Positions 6,362 to 21,300 of a stretch of 34,050 nucleotides of DNA are shown piece by piece. Under the pieces are notes generated by a model. It was given only the letters and a program-made list of their open reading frames with translations, searched no databases and was not told the DNA's origin. Position 1 is the stretch's first letter. Every line of letters starts with the position of its first letter. The DNA is taken from the NCBI GenBank assembly GCA_002686995.1, contig NYZC01000309.1:1-34050 (forward strand). The letters are read 5' to 3'. Position numbers and translations under genes: made by a program. Origin of the DNA: Phycisphaeraceae bacterium (lineage in GTDB: Bacteria; Planctomycetota; Phycisphaerae; Phycisphaerales; Phycisphaeraceae).

Positions 6362-9300
6362 GTGCCGGCCGTTGGCGCCGCCGTCGCGGCGGCCAGCGCG
6401 CTCGCCGCGCCGACGCTGCCGTTCGACGTCACGCGCTTCGAGCCGCTCGAGCCGCGCCTGCTGCTGACGGTCACCCCGACCTTCACTCCGCCCGACACGG
6501 TCGTGTGCACCGGGAGCACGGACGGCGAGCAGCTTCACCTCCGCGTCGACACCGGTCAGCTCGAGTTCAGCACGGACGGGACCAGCTACTCCAAGGATCT
6601 GAACAGCTCGACGAACGGCGTGCAGGCGCTGACCGTCGGGGCCGCGACGTCGATCACGGTGCGCATGGGCACCGGCAGCGACATGCTGACCGTCGACCAG
6701 ACGCTCATCGACGCGCTCGGCGCCGGCGGCAGCCTCGTCTACGACGGCGAGGAAGGCAGCGACGACGCGCTCGTCGGGGGCGCGACCGCAACCACCTGGA
6801 GCCTGACCTCCGCGGGTGTCGGAAGCATCAATGTCGGCGCGGGCGCGCTCACGTTCACCGGCGTCGAGCAGCTGACCGCCGGTGGCGGCGACACGCTCGA
6901 CGGTCCGGACACCGGCGCCGCCGCGGATGGGGGCGCTGTCTACATCCTGGTCGCGCAGGGCGATGGCAGGGTCGACACCACGTCATTCTCGGGTTTCGCG
7001 GCGCTGCAGGGCGGCACCGGCGGCGACCTGTTCAACGTCGGAGCCGGCGTGACGGGCACGATCGACGGCGGTGACGGCAGCGACACGCTGATCGCCGACG
7101 ATGTCGCCAACACCTGGATCGTGGACAGCGTGAACGGTGGCAGCGTCAACGGCCAGCTCTTCAGTGCGATCGAGAACCTGACGGGCGGCGCGCTGGTCGA
7201 CGATCTCACGATCAGCGCGGTCGTCTCGGGGACGATCGACGGCGCCGACGGGGCCGACACGTATGCGGTGGCGCTCGGTTCAGTGGCCGGCAGCGTGAGC
7301 ATCAGCGACAGCAGCGTCCTCGTCGAGGACGACGTGCTCACGGTCACGGGCACCACCGGCTCCGACGCGTTCGCGGCGACGGCGACGAGCGTGACGCTCG
7401 GTGGCGCGACGGTCGATCACGGTGGCATCGAGATCGTCGAGATCGACGGCGGCGTCGGGGCGGCCGACGCACTGGCCATCGACGCGCAGGGGCTCGACGC
7501 GTCGGTTGCGCAGCGCTCGGTGGCGTTCGCCGGCGGTGCGACGATCCGGTGGACCAGCGCGACCGAGCAGTTCGATGCCGCGCTGTTCGACACCACCGTC
7601 GGAAGGATCACCAACACGCTCGACACCGGCCTGATCGCGTCCGGTCTTCAGGACCTTGCCGACTACGGGCGCGACATCGAGCAGATCGGCGACCTCGGCG
7701 CGATGCTGCCCGGCATGGCCGAGAACACGCCGCACACCGCGTCGGCCACGTTCGACGGCACGGCGGGCGTGGACGCGGGCACGGACCGGATCACGGCGGT
7801 CGCCCAGGACGATCCGATTCGCTTCGACGGGACCGATGTTGCGGTCGTCGCCGGCGTCGCCGGCACGATTCGCCTGGCAAGCGATCGCGCGAACGATCTT
7901 CTCGCCGACTTCGCCGAAGGCGACATGGTGCTCTACCGCAACGACGCGGGCGAGAACGTGGGCGCCCTGAGCGACGGACATACGTATTTCGTCGTCGACG
8001 CCGTGCGCCAGACCGACGCGGTCACGGTGAAGCTTGCGGATGCCTCCGGCGGCGCCGCGCTGCCGCTGACGCCCGCTACGGCCGGCACCGCGCACCAGCT
8101 GATCCGGCAACACCGTTTCACGAACGGCCAGGAGGTGCGCTACACGCGTTCAAGTGCCGCCGATCTCGGTGACCTGCAGGCCGGCGAAGCGTATTTCGTC
8201 GTGGGCGCGCTGGGCGACACGTTCCAGCTTTCCGCGATGCGCGGCGGCGCCGCGATCGACCTGGAGCACGCCGCGGGCGAGCACAGCCTGCGGATCGGAC
8301 CGGTCACGGGTGGCGACGTCACGCTCGGCAAGGCCGCGGGGCTGCGGCAGGCGCTGGCGCAGCTTCGCGCCATGATCGTCGACGACTACCTCGTTCCGAC
8401 CGCGTCGCCGACGCTTGACGGCCTCGTCGACTTCATCAGCGGGCGCGCCGCGACGGCGAGCGTCGCCACACCACTGGTGCTGGCGCCGGTCGACCCGGCG
8501 GTCACCGGCGATCTCCAGCTCGGCCCGCTCGCCATCACCGCGCTGACGGTGAGCGAGGCGGCGCGCTGGGATGCGGACGACATACCCACGGTGAGCGTCG
8601 ACCTTTCGCTCGACGCGACGCGCGCGACAGCCTTCGACCTGGATCTCGGCGAAGACGCGATGTCGCTCGGTCTGCTGATCGGGCCCGACGATCTGCCGAA
8701 TGCACTCGAGCGCGACCTGGTCGACTTCGACGCGACGATCAGCGGTCTGGACGCGGGCTTCGAGATCGAGGTGGTGGCGCCGGGCGCCGACGAGACGTTC
8801 TTCGCGACGTTCGAGCCCGGACCGGCCGACACGTTCGAGGTGACCGGCGCGGTGGCCGAGTCGGCGCTCGCCTTCGACGTGACCTTCGGATTCCTCGGCG
8901 GCGCGGTGCAGTCCGCAGCGCTGGCGATCTCTGATCTTGACTTCGACGTGGCCGTCTCCGATCCGAACGACGACGGGCGCTACACGGTCGTCGAGCTTGG
9001 CGCCGCGATCGATCCCGCGGACGTCACGGTCACGCCGATCGGATCGGATCCGACGTTTGCGTCGAATTTCCCGCTCACCGTCGATCCCGGCATCGTGCCG
9101 GAGCCCGGCAGCGGCGGCGTCTTCGACGGTCTTTCATTCCACCTCGAGGTCGCCAACCCGCTGGACGGCCTCGCGTTCATCGACTTCCCCGCCGGCTCCG
9201 CCGACGTGCTGACCGACTTCACATCGGTGCTTTCCGGTGACGTGCTGGCGATGTTCACGCAGCTTGGCAGCTGGCTCGACGACCTGGCCGAAAGCGACGC

Positions 9301-12300
9301 GTTCGCGTTCGACCTGCCGTTTGTCGATCCGTCGTCGGCCGTGACGACGCTCGGAGGTCTGTACGACTTCGGTGGTGCCTTCGAGCGCGACCTGCTCGAT
9401 CCGGATGATCCTGATCCCGCGGCGGCCGACGCGTTTCCCGGCATTGCGAAACCCGGACTGCGGCGCCAGGCCCGGGTCGCCGATACGGACGTCCCGGCGT
9501 TCCAGACGGCGCCGGCCCTCGGCCGCGTGCTGACGGACGTGCTCGACCTGCTCGATGACTACCCGGCGCTGGGTCCCGGTGCCGACAACGACAGCGTGAT
9601 GGTGACGCCGGTCTACGATCCGGACGAGCACCGCCTGAGCTACGACCTCGCGTGGGAGCACCTGCTTCCGGCACGCACCGATCTGCCGCTGGACCTGTCC
9701 GCCGTCGACTTCGGCGAGATCACCGACGTCGCGCTCGAGCCGGCGCGCACGTTCGACGGGCTGGGCGACGTCACGGCGACGAGCCGGATCGAGATTCCGG
9801 CGCACGGGTTCGACGGCGATGAGCTGGTCGTCTACGACAGTGGTGCGAACGCGGCGCTCGACGGCCTGGTCGACGGCGCGACCTACACCGTCGTGCGGCA
9901 CGATGACGACACGATCTCGCTCGTGGGCACGACGATGGCCGCGGCCGAGCTGGCCGGCACGCATACGATTCTGCCGCTGGAGAGCAGCCTGTCCGCGACC
10001 GGCACGATCGGCTTCGACTTCACGGTCGGCATCGACCTTGCGGCCGGCGGCGACTTCCTTCTGCTCCCGCCGCTGCCGGTGCCGGCGCCCGAGCCGGTGA
10101 CCGTGCCTGACGGCCACGTGCTCGACGAGGACCTGCGGTTCGCCCTGGCGCTGAACAACGATCTGGAGGCGCCCTACAAGGTCACCGTCACCGCCGCCGA
10201 TACCTCGGGCAATCTCGACGCCGACGATTTCGTGGCCGACGTGCAGCGCGCGGTCGACGAAGGCGTTCTCGGCGGCGCCGCGCGCCTGCTCGGTTTCGAT
10301 TACTTCAAGGCCGAAGACGTCGCGCCGTCGACGCTCACCGCATCGCGGCCGCCGTCTTCGTTCGATCTGCCCACCGTGCGCTTCGGCATCACCGTGAGCG
10401 AGCAGGGGCCGTTCCTCGTCACGCTGCCGAAGGCGGATCACGTCGATCTCGCCACGCTCGCGGGCGCGTTGCAGACGACGATTCACGAGTCGCAGGACCT
10501 CGGCTTCGACGCCGGGTCGATTCTCGATGACCGGATCGAGATCGAAGACCACGGTCTCGCCGACGGCGATGAGGTCGTCTACGACCACGACGGGCAGACC
10601 GAGATCGCCCAGCTGATGCAGGACGCGACGTACTTCGTGATCGTCGTCGACGAGGATCACATCCGGCTGGCCGAGACGGCCGGAGACGCCGAGGACGGCG
10701 ACGCGGTCGAACTCACCGCGACGGCGGCGTCCGAGGACCAGTTCCTCCGGACGATGACGCTGGTCGACGACGTGACCGTACAGACGAATGGCAATCTGCT
10801 GGAGCTGGTCGTGCCCGCCGCGGACGACGCGACCGTCACGTTCGTCCGCGCCGACGAGACGTTCAGCCCCGGCGACGTCAAGGTCACGCTTTCGGCCGAC
10901 GGCGGCACCCTCGAGTTCAACGCGGCTTCGGCGCGCGTCTCGGGCGTCGCGCTCGCATCGGAGATCGGCTCGTCGATCGTGCCGCGCGACGGCGTGCTCT
11001 CCTCCGACGCATCGTTCACGCTCTTCATCAACGGCGACCCGATGGCGGTGACCGTGCCCGCGCTTTCCACCACCGGCAACGCGACGCGGCTGGCCCGCAT
11101 CGTCGGCGTCCCGGTGGTCGACGACGTGCTCGGCCAGGGCACGCTCGACGAGGACGTGGTGTTCACGATCGAGATTCCGCGCGACGATTACGGCTTCGAC
11201 GGATCGAGCGGCGTGGACGACCTGACCGACACGATCACGCTGCCGGGCAACGACCTGTTCGACGGTCAGCAGGTGCGCTACCGTAACGATTCGGCCGAGC
11301 CGGACGTCGGCAACCTGCGGGACGGCGCGATCTACGTCGTCATCAACGGCACGGCGGGCACGATTCAGCTCTCGGCCACGATCGACGACGCCGTCGAGGA
11401 CGAGGCCATCGAGCTGACGGACTCGGTCGCGGGCAGCGCGCACCGGATCGAACCGCTGCCCGAGCGCGCCCTCGTGATCGTCGGACAGCACGACAACCGC
11501 GCCCTGGGCTTCGATCCCGTGCAGATCGGGACCGGCACGGTGGATGCGCCGAGCGCCGCGCCGCTCAGCACGATCTTCGAGACCGACGTGAACTTCGCGC
11601 TTTCGATCGACGGCATGGTGCCGGTGCAGATCGTGCTCACGGCCGTCAGCACCGAGGACAACGAGGTTACCCCGCTCGGATTCGACGACACGGAAGCGCC
11701 GGCGACGCAGCTCACCGCGGCGCTCGCGCTGGACCAGTTCGAGCTTCCGCGCGACGTGACGTTCCGGATCAGCGTCGGCGCGGGCGGGTTCACCGACGTC
11801 ACGGTGCCGCAGTCCGCGACGCAGGAGTCCATCGTCGCGCTGGCGGCCTCGGCGGACGACGTGGTCGACGCGGTCCTGGACACCCTGTTCGTCGGGGCCG
11901 ATCACGGGCTGGTGAACGGCCAGGCCGTGGTCTACGACGCCGACGGCGGGCCGACGATCGACGGCCTCGTGGATGGCCAGGCCTATTTCGTGGCCGGCGC
12001 CGCCGCGGAGACGATCAGCCTTGCCGGGCCGGGCGCGCCGATTGGCGTGGCCCCTGCGAGCGCAGGCATCGACCACGCGCTGACCGTCGAGCTTTCGCGC
12101 GTCCTGTTCGACGGCTCGTCCGCGGCCACGGTCGGCGGCGACCAGCGCGTCGAGTTCGGCGCCGCGCACGGCTTCGTCGACGGGGCGGCGGTCGTGTACC
12201 GCAACGGCGGCGCGGGCGCGTCCGACGTCGTCGGCCTCGAGGACGGCCAGACCTACTTCGTCGTCAATGCGGAGACGACGTCCCTGCAGCTTGCCCAGGA

Positions 12301-15300
12301 GGCGGGCGGGGAAGCGATCGCGCTGTCGCCCGCGGCGTTCGGCACGGCGCACATGCTCACGGTCGAACTGGCCACCGTCGACTTCGACGGCTCGGCGGCG
12401 GCCACGATCGACGCGGCCACCGGCGCGTTTGCCCTCGATTCGCACGGCTTCGCGACCGGCGACCGTGTCGTCTACCGGCACGGTGCGGACGGCGCGGAGG
12501 TCGACGGCCTCGCGGAGGACGCCGCGTACTTCGTCATCGTCGTGGACGGCGACACGATCCAGCTTTCGGACACGCGCGTCGGCGGCATCATCGACCTGGG
12601 CGCGCCGAACGTGACGTCGACATTCGACGGCACCGCCGACGTCGACGCGGGCGACACGATCACGCTGCCCGGTCACGGCTTTGCCGGCGGCGAACCGATT
12701 CTTTACACGAGCAACGGCGACGCCATTGGCGGCCTGGTCGACGGGATCACCTACTTCGTGATCGTCGTCGACGCCGATCGTATTGCGCTGGCCCGCAGCC
12801 CCGAGCAGTCCGACGCCGGCGCGTCGATCGACCTGACGGGCCCTGGCACCGGCGGCGCCCACCGGGTCGACCCGCTCGCCATCGTGTTCGACGGCTCTTC
12901 CGCCACGACGGTGGACGACGTGGCAGACCGCATTCAGTTCGGCGCGCCGCACGGGCTGAGCGACGGCCAGGCCGTGATCTACGACGATGGAGACGGTGGC
13001 GCCCCGATCGACGGTCTCGGCGATGGCGACACGTATTTCGTCGTGAACGCGACCGAGCAGAGCGTGCAGCTTGCCGCGACCGCGGGAGGCGGGCCGCTCG
13101 GACTCAGCGCGGCGACCAGCGGTTCCGAGCATACGCTCACGCCCGACGCCGGCGGCGCCTTCAATGGCTCTGACCACGCCACGGTGGCCGCGGGCGACAC
13201 GATCGCATTGACCGGTCACGGCTTCGACGACGGGCAGCGCGTCGTCTACGAGAACGGCGGCGCCACGGACGTGGGCGGTCTCGACGACGGCGCGTCCTAC
13301 TTCGTCGTGAACCCGACCGCCGACGCGATCCAGCTTGCCGAGCGTCGCGGCGGCGCGCCGATCGACCTCGACGCCGCGCCGACGGGCACCAATCACGTGA
13401 TCCGCGCGGCGAACCGCGGGCTCGATTTCGACGGCTCCGACGCGGGCGTCGTGGCGGACGATGCGATCCGCATTGCGGGCCATGGGTTCGCGGAGGGTCT
13501 CGAGCTCGTCTACCGGGGCAACGGCGGCGTGGTCGACGGTCTCGACGACGGCAAGAGCTACTTCGTCCTGAATCCGACGGATGACACGTTCCAGCTCTCG
13601 CTGGCGCCGTTCAGCGACGCGCTGACGCTGACGCCCGGCGGCGGCACGGCCCACCGCTTCGACGCCATCCATCGCCTGGCGCGATTCGCCGCCTCGACGC
13701 TGCGCGACCTGTCCACGGTCATCCGGGCGTCGCTCGACGCCGCGGGTCTCGCCGACGTCGCGGTCGGCATCGACGGCAACCGGCTGACGCTTTCGCACGC
13801 GACGGACGTGCTCGATCTTTCCGCTCGGAGCGAGAAGCTTGACGAGCTCGTGAGCGACCTGAACCTGGCGTTCTCGGTGATGCCGCTGCCCCAGCCGGTG
13901 TTCGCGACGCACGACGGGGATCGGCTCTCGATCCATGTCGCGCAGGTCGACGCCGACGGCGAGATCGTGCGCGACGGCAACGATGATCCGATCGTCGACG
14001 ATACCGTCGGCCTGATCCTGCTCGGAAGCGGCAACGCGGCGGACAACACGAGCCTCGACGACCTGGTCGCCGACATCAACGCGGCGCTGATGGCCACGGA
14101 CCTTGCCGCGCGCATTCAGGCCGTGCGCACGACTTCGGCGGACGGTGAGCACATCCGCCTCGAGGCGCTGAGCGGGTCGGATGTCACCGCGTTCCGGATC
14201 GTCAGCGAGGATTCGCAGCGCGAGGCGATCGACGAGTTTGGCGACGAGATCCAGGTCGATCCGCTGGGCCTGTCCGACGGGCAGTCCGACTCGCCGTTGC
14301 GCGGTCTCGCCGAGGTTATCCAGGCGGCGCTCGATGCGAAGCTGACGCTCGCGGGGCGCGCCACGAACGTGCGCGTCGTCGCCGACGGCGACCTCACCGG
14401 GCGCGCTGCCCGCATCGGCTTCCGACCGCGATTCCCCGAAGTTGCCGGCGAAGAGGTTTCGTCGCTGCGGCTCCGCGCGGACCTGGACGACCCGACGGTG
14501 ACCGAGCTTGGCTTCCAGGACGCGACGGAGGTCTCGTCGAGCGGCGAGCGGACCGCCCTCAACCCGATCGAGGCGGCGCGCGGGCGCGTGGACCTCGTGA
14601 CGCGGCGCCGCTCGGACACGCTGCTCGTATCGGACAGCCGTCTGACCGACGCGAACGTGAACCTCGCGGGCAACGGCGCCGCCTCGGCCCGCATCGGGTT
14701 CCTCGGCCTCGAGATGCAGCCGCATGCGGGCGCCGGTCCTGCGATCCAGGTCGGGGCAGCGGGCAACATCGCGATCATGGATCCCGCCGGCGGCGACGTG
14801 ATCGACCTCGAGACGCTCGAGGACGAGCTTGCCGACGCCACGAGCGTCACGTTCACGACGGTCGGGCCGGCCCAGGCGTCGTTCGACCTCGCGCCCGTGT
14901 TCCTGTCCTTCCCCGACGCGGCTTCGGCGCGCGTCGACGCGGTCGCCGCCGACTGGCTCCCCGCGGATCCCGCGGCCGACCCCGATTTCGCGCCGACCTT
15001 CATCGTCAGCACCACCGGGCTGGGCGGCATCGCCCGGTTCGCCGACGTGACGTTCGAGAGCGTCTTCACCGCCCTCGACGAGACGGCCCTGTACCTCGAA
15101 GGCCTGTCCACCGAGGTGCTCGACCCGCAGGAGGCGCCCGACACGCTCAACCCGCTCGCCCAGCCGCTGCCGCTGGTCAGCCAGAGCGTGCTGGAGGTGC
15201 TCGATTTCGCCGGGCAGTTCCGCGCGTTCGTCACCGGGCTCGAGCAGATGCCGGTGACCACGATCGATCAGCTTCAGCCGCGCCTGGCCGAGGCGGTCGG

Positions 15301-18300
15301 CCTGGCGGCCGTCGGCGTGCTCGGGTTCGAGAGCGGCCAGGACGGCAACCCGCTCACCGCGACGTCCGAGCCGGTCAGCCCCGTGCTCGACCGCGACGCG
15401 TCGTTCGAGATCGACGTGGCCGGCGCGACGCTGTCGATCACGCTCACGGCCGCATCGACCAAGGACAACGAGGACGCCGCCGATCTCGCCGCGGACCTCG
15501 AAGCCGCCATCGACTCGGCGCTCGTCGAGGCGTCGCTCGCCACGACGACGGTCACCGCGTCCGCCTTCAACGGCATGTTGCAGCTCGACGGCACCGCCGG
15601 CGCGATGACGGTCCGCGACCTGGCGCTCCGCCTCGAGTTCGTGGAGGACGACCCGGGCACGACCGTCGACGAGAGCGCCCTGCGGATCGGACTGCCGTTC
15701 ATCACGAGCCTCACCGACGTCACGCCGCTCGATCTCGACTTCGAGCTGCTGCTGCCCGAGGCCGATCTGTTCGAGACCAGCGAGGGCGAGCCGAGCGACA
15801 TCACGAGCCTGCTGGGCACGAACGTCGCGGGCCAACTGGACCTGCAGGCCGTCGCCCGACTCGACATCGAGCTGGGCATCGAGCTGTCCAGGCCGACGGG
15901 CACGCTGATCCGCATCGCCATCTCCGACGAGGACGCCGCGGACGCCGAGACGACCGACGAGCTCGTCGCGCTCATCCAGGAGCGCGTCGACATGGAGCTC
16001 GAGCAGACGCCCGGCTACGGCGCCGGCGACGTGCTGGTCAGCCGCGTCGGCAGCGAGATCGTGTTCACGGCCGGATCCGACATCACGGGCCTTGCGGCGC
16101 CGCCGACCCTGCCGCTGGACGGGGCCGGCCGCCTTGACGTGCCGCCGTCGGGCGTGTCGGTTGACCCGGGCGTCGTGCAGACCATCGAGATCAACGGCGT
16201 CGGCGGCACGTTCATGCTGCAGGGCCGTGCGTTCGATGTGTTCGGCAACCCGCTGATCGCCCCGGGCACCACCGATCCGCTGATCGTGCCGACCGCGCCG
16301 ATCGACTTCGATGTCGACGCGGTGGGTCTGCGCACGGCGCTCGAGCCGCTATACGGCGAGGGCCGCGTCGAGATCATCCGGGCCGGCAGCCGCTTCACGG
16401 TGCTGCTGCTCGATCCGAACGGCGACCCGGCGGGTCTCAGCCCCGAGCTTTCCGTCTTCGATGACACCGGGCTGGATTCGGGCGTGCCGGTTCTGCTCGA
16501 GCTGATCGGCGCATCGCGCATTTCGCAGCGACCGTTCCTGTTCGCCGGCGACGACGAGACCGCCATCTCGATCGACCTGCTCGCGACGGGCGATCTCGAG
16601 GGCATGGCGCTGGCCGGACCGCTCGAGGTGCTCATCCGCGAGGGCACCGTGTTCCTGAGCCAGGACGGCGCGTCGTCCGCCCGCGGCGTCGGCGTCGACA
16701 TCGGCATCGACGACAGCGGCACGACGACGGCCCGCGGCCGCGCCCACGGCGCCAACGCCACCGACGGCCACCGCCGCCTGCTCGGCGATCTCGAATCGCT
16801 GCTGGCGATGACCCGGATCGACCTCGCCGGCCAGGCCGGCGCCGAGCTCCCGCTGCTTCTCTCCGAGGACGACGACCGGCCGCTCGAGAACAAGCCGCTT
16901 CTGGTCGGCATCCCCGATCTCGCGGCGTTCCTGGCCGACCCGGGCATCGTCGACGGCACGACGATCGGCGTGACCCAGACGCCGGACCTGCAGAAGGCGC
17001 TCGAGGACGCCGGCGGCGGCACGCTCGAGGACCTGCTGATGAGCCCCGAGCTGCTGGTGGACGGGCTGAGCGCGACGTTCAACAACGTCGACCAGTCGCT
17101 GTCGACCGACGCGTTCGCGGTGCCGCTGCCCCTGGTCGGCGACGCGCTCAAGCAGATCACGAACTTCTTCGGCGACGCGATCGGCGACGCGCTGCTTTCG
17201 ACGATCAACTTCGCCCTGCGGCGGCCCGATCCGATCCTGTCGCCGACCGAGCTGCTCAAGCAGGTGCTCTTCGACGTGTTCGGCCCGCCCGCGGACAAGG
17301 TCATCAAGGTCAACACCCGCCAGACGATCAGCCTCGACCGGCCCGGCGACGGCAACGCGCCGTTCGACGTCGATCCGGGCGAGACGTTCACGCTGACGCT
17401 GAAGCAGTCTCTCGCGAACTTCGCCGACCCAGTCTCCGCCGGCGCCTTCGTCACCGTCGAGATCATCGCCGACCAGAGTTGCGACGGCATGCTGAAGTTC
17501 AAGTTCGACGGCCGCGAGACGTTCGCGTTCCCGTACGTCGGCACCGACTTCGGCCTCAGCGGCCGCCACCCGTTCTTCAACCAGCTTTCGCCCTCGATCC
17601 GGGCGCGCGTGCTCGACGCCGAGTCGGGCGGCACGCCGCTGACCGTCGAGGGCGCGGTCGCGTCGGCGGCGGCGGATTCGTTCACGGCGGCGGGCGCCGA
17701 CCCGTTCGACGGCCTCGACCTCGCGGGCGCGACCGTGACGATCCACGGCGGCACCGGCGCCGGCCAGCGTCGGGTGATCGGATCGAATTCGGACAACACC
17801 GCGACCACGCTGAAGATCACCGAGGACTGGACCGAGACGCCCGACGCGACCAGCACCTTCCTGGTCGAGACGCAGCGCACGCTCATCACCGAGAACGCCG
17901 AGGCGGGCGCCGGTTCCGACGAGCTGATGGCGACCGGCCTGTTCGCGGACCTCGATCTCACGGACACCACCGTGCTCATCGCCAGCGGCACTGGCGTCGG
18001 CCAGTCGCGCGTCGTGCTGTCGAACACCGACGACGTCCTGACGCTCGATTCGGACTGGACGACCCCGCCGGACGACACGAGCGTGTTCGGCGTCATCCAG
18101 TCGGAGTCGGGCGTCGTGACCGAGACGTTCGACAAGGCGGGGGCCGCGCTCGCCGAGGCCGAGCTGAAGAACCTGCTGGGCGACAACAACGTGTCGGTCG
18201 CGAAGCACGGCAACGTCTTCACGATCTCGTTCATGAACGACCTCGGCTTCGACGACCTGTCGAAGCTTGGCGCGAACACCGGCGGCCTGGTCGGGAAGCG

Positions 18301-21300
18301 CTTCACGACCGATCCGATTCAGGTGGCGCCGGACGCGAGCGACGCGAACAAGACCGACGCGTCGGCCACCGCGGACCACATCAAGGCCGCGCTCGAGGCG
18401 CTGCCGATCGTGGGGCTCGGCAACACGAACGTGATTGCCGCGAAGACGTTCCTCGAGCCGTTCCACCTGACGAAGTCCGACGTCTACGTCGTCGAGTTCA
18501 TCGGCGATCACGCCGGCACGCTGGTGCCGCAGATGACCTCGGCGATCGACAAGACCGCCGACGTGGCCACGCGGCACGTGAGAGTGCTGCCGGGGCCGAT
18601 CGTCCTCGACGACGGCGACATCCGCGGCAACGGCACGTTCGAGACGCTCTCGGCCGCCGGCAACTCGGTCGCGGGCGCGTACAAGGTCCGCCTCAAGTCG
18701 TCGACGCTGTTCACCAGCGGCTCCCGCACCGTCGTCGAGCCGACCGACGTCCGCTCGGCGCAGACGACGCGCACGGCGGGCACGCTCATCGCGATCGGCG
18801 AGCCCTTCGCGAACAAGTCGCTGTCGGGCCGCACGGTGACGATCGTGTCAGGCACCGGCGCGGGCCAGACCCGGGTCATCGAGTCGAACTCTGACGACAC
18901 GCTGATCATCGGCTCCAAGTGGTCGACCGTGCCCGACGCCACGAGCCGGTTCCGCGTCGAGAGCCCGTTGGCGTTCGACGTGCTGCTGCCGAACAACCGC
19001 GGCATCATCGGCTCGGGCACCGTGGGCTCGCTGTTCAACGGTCCGATCGGCTTCCGCCTCTCCGAGGGCGCGACGCTCTTCGAGGCGGGCGACGAGCTGA
19101 CCGTCAACGTGCGCACGGCGCTCAAGACGACCGCCGAGGGCCGGACGCCCCCGTCGGCACGGCCGTTCAGAATCGGCGATTCCGAGTTCGGGGCGCTGAA
19201 CATCCTGCTCAAGCTCGATCCGGCCGACCCCGACCCGGTCAGCCGCCGCGACATCCAGCTCTCGATCGGCCGCGACGGCGTCCGCTTCCGGATGAACCTG
19301 GGCGAGAAGGACATCTTCGACCGCATCTTCAGCAAGGAAGCGACGCAGTTCGACCTGAGCTTCGACCTGGGCATTCCGGCGATCGGCCTGGACGTGGACG
19401 CGGTGCTGGACGTGTCGCTCGGATGGAACTTCGACTTCAACTTCGGCGTCAACCGCAAGTTCGGCTTCTTTACCGACACGCTCGCCACCGAGAAGCCGGA
19501 ATTGAACCTCAAGCTCTCGGCGAGCCTGCTCGGCCCGATCGATCCCGCGACGGACATGGTCGAGATCAACCCGATCACCGGCCTGAAGAAGCCCGCGAAG
19601 GCGACCGGCAATCTCGGCCCGCTCACGCTGACCGCGATCGACCTGCAGCCGTCGCCGGGCGAGACCGACCCGCGCAAGCAGAACACGCAGCTCTCGGCCA
19701 CGTTCTCGGTCGATATCCGGGATCCGGACCGCAACCTGCTGCCGATCAAGCCGACCAATGACGGCATCCTGATGAAGGACACGACGGCCACCATCTCGGT
19801 GCCGATCGTGACCCTTCGCGACTTCGACAAGAAGGGCAAGCTGATCGCGCCCAGCACCGCGTTCGTCCCGATCCGGTTCACGGTGAAGCGCACGGACACG
19901 CTCAACAACAGCAGCCAGGCCGATCCCATCGAGGCGCTCGGCGACGACATCCAGACCGCGCTCGACGCCCGGATCAGCGAGATGATCGTCGCGGCGCAGG
20001 GCCAGTCGACGGTCGCGGCCGTGGAGCGGGCGAAGCCGGGCGTGAACGCGGGCGACCTCGAGGTGTTCTTCGATCCGTTCACGAGCGCCTACAAGATCAA
20101 GGTGAAGGACGCGGCGCTGCCGCCGGTGGCGGTCGAGACCGTCATCCAGGGCACGGGCCAGGTGGCGCGGGCGTTCCCCCTCCTCGACGGCGGCGGCACG
20201 AAGCCCGAGACGCAGGTGCTCGCGTTCAGCAAGCGCGCCAAGGCGACCGTCAACAACCCGTTCGAGGTCAAGTGGACGTCGCCGGACGGCGCCTCGTTCG
20301 ACGGCGGCTCGGCGAAGCTGACGGCGCTGACCGCCGACGCGATCAAGAAGCTCTTCGAGAAGCGTGACGACGTCAGCCCGGGCGACATCACGGTCACCGC
20401 CGACAGCAACAACAAGATCGACGGGCCGAAGTCGTTCAAGGTGAGCTTCCCCGGCTACACGCGGAGCATTCCCCGCTCCGGCAGCCTGAGCGGCAGCCCG
20501 CTGACCCGCAACGTCAACCCGATCGAGATCAGCAACCCGCGCATCGTCGGCACCGCGGGCGAGAAGGGCGTGAGCGAGCAGCAGCTCATTACGTTCCGCG
20601 AAGGGATCGACCCGAGCGCCGCCGAGCCGTTCCAGATCTACTGGAAGTCGCCGGACGGCCTGGACACGCAGCCCGCCAGCGACAAGACCGGCCGCGGCTT
20701 CGACGACGGCGAAGGCCGGATCACCTCGATCGGCGAGCTCGCGCTCGCGGTGGCCCTGCGGTCGCACCCGGACCTGACCGTGAGCAACGTGTCGGTGCGG
20801 AAGGTCGGCGATCGCCAGTTCCTCGTGACCTTCAAGGGCGACCTGAAGGAGCTGGACGGCGACGACCTCGGCGAGCTGTTCATCACGCGGCTGCCGCGGG
20901 GCGGCCTCGGCATGGTGCCGATCAAGGCGGTCGATCCGGGCGAGGACCTTCAGCTCGACGCCGACGGCAACCTGCTCACGATCAAGGAGCTTCTGTCGCC
21001 CCAGTTCAAGCTCCGCGACATCCTCGTGGCGAGCGTCAGCATCGACGCCCTGGTGAACCTGAAGCTGAGCCTGCTGATCACGAGCGAGGACAGCTCGGGC
21101 GAGCGCACGCGCAACCCGGTCTTCCCGAAGATCAACGCCAACTTCCACCTCGAGCACAACTTCCTCGACCTGTCGACCGCGGTCGAGCGCAGCAGCTTCG
21201 GGCGCCAGCCGTTCCCGGTGTCGTCCGACGGCAAGCTCGACAAGACCGTCGACTTCGTGCTCGCGATCAACGGCAAGGACCACGCCGTCCGCGTCGCGCG

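Noticed and set aside
4189-6519. Minus-strand ORF with a LHEGLHEG repeat tract
   Set aside because: The repeat is only the 12-bp array read backwards, and the rest is a codon-aligned shadow of the LEPR-XLL gene.
6301-7074. Plus-strand ORF from ATG 6301 (arginine-rich)
   Set aside because: Beyond about 6375 it is an out-of-frame reading of the LEPRLLL region. Only its first codons (from 6340) may matter, as a possible displaced leader of the giant protein.
9134-15835. Antisense ORF of 2,233 residues on the minus strand
   Set aside because: Same cause: aligned with sense codons and ending at a sense TCA (9134-9136). The plus frame carries the GL-DG repeats.
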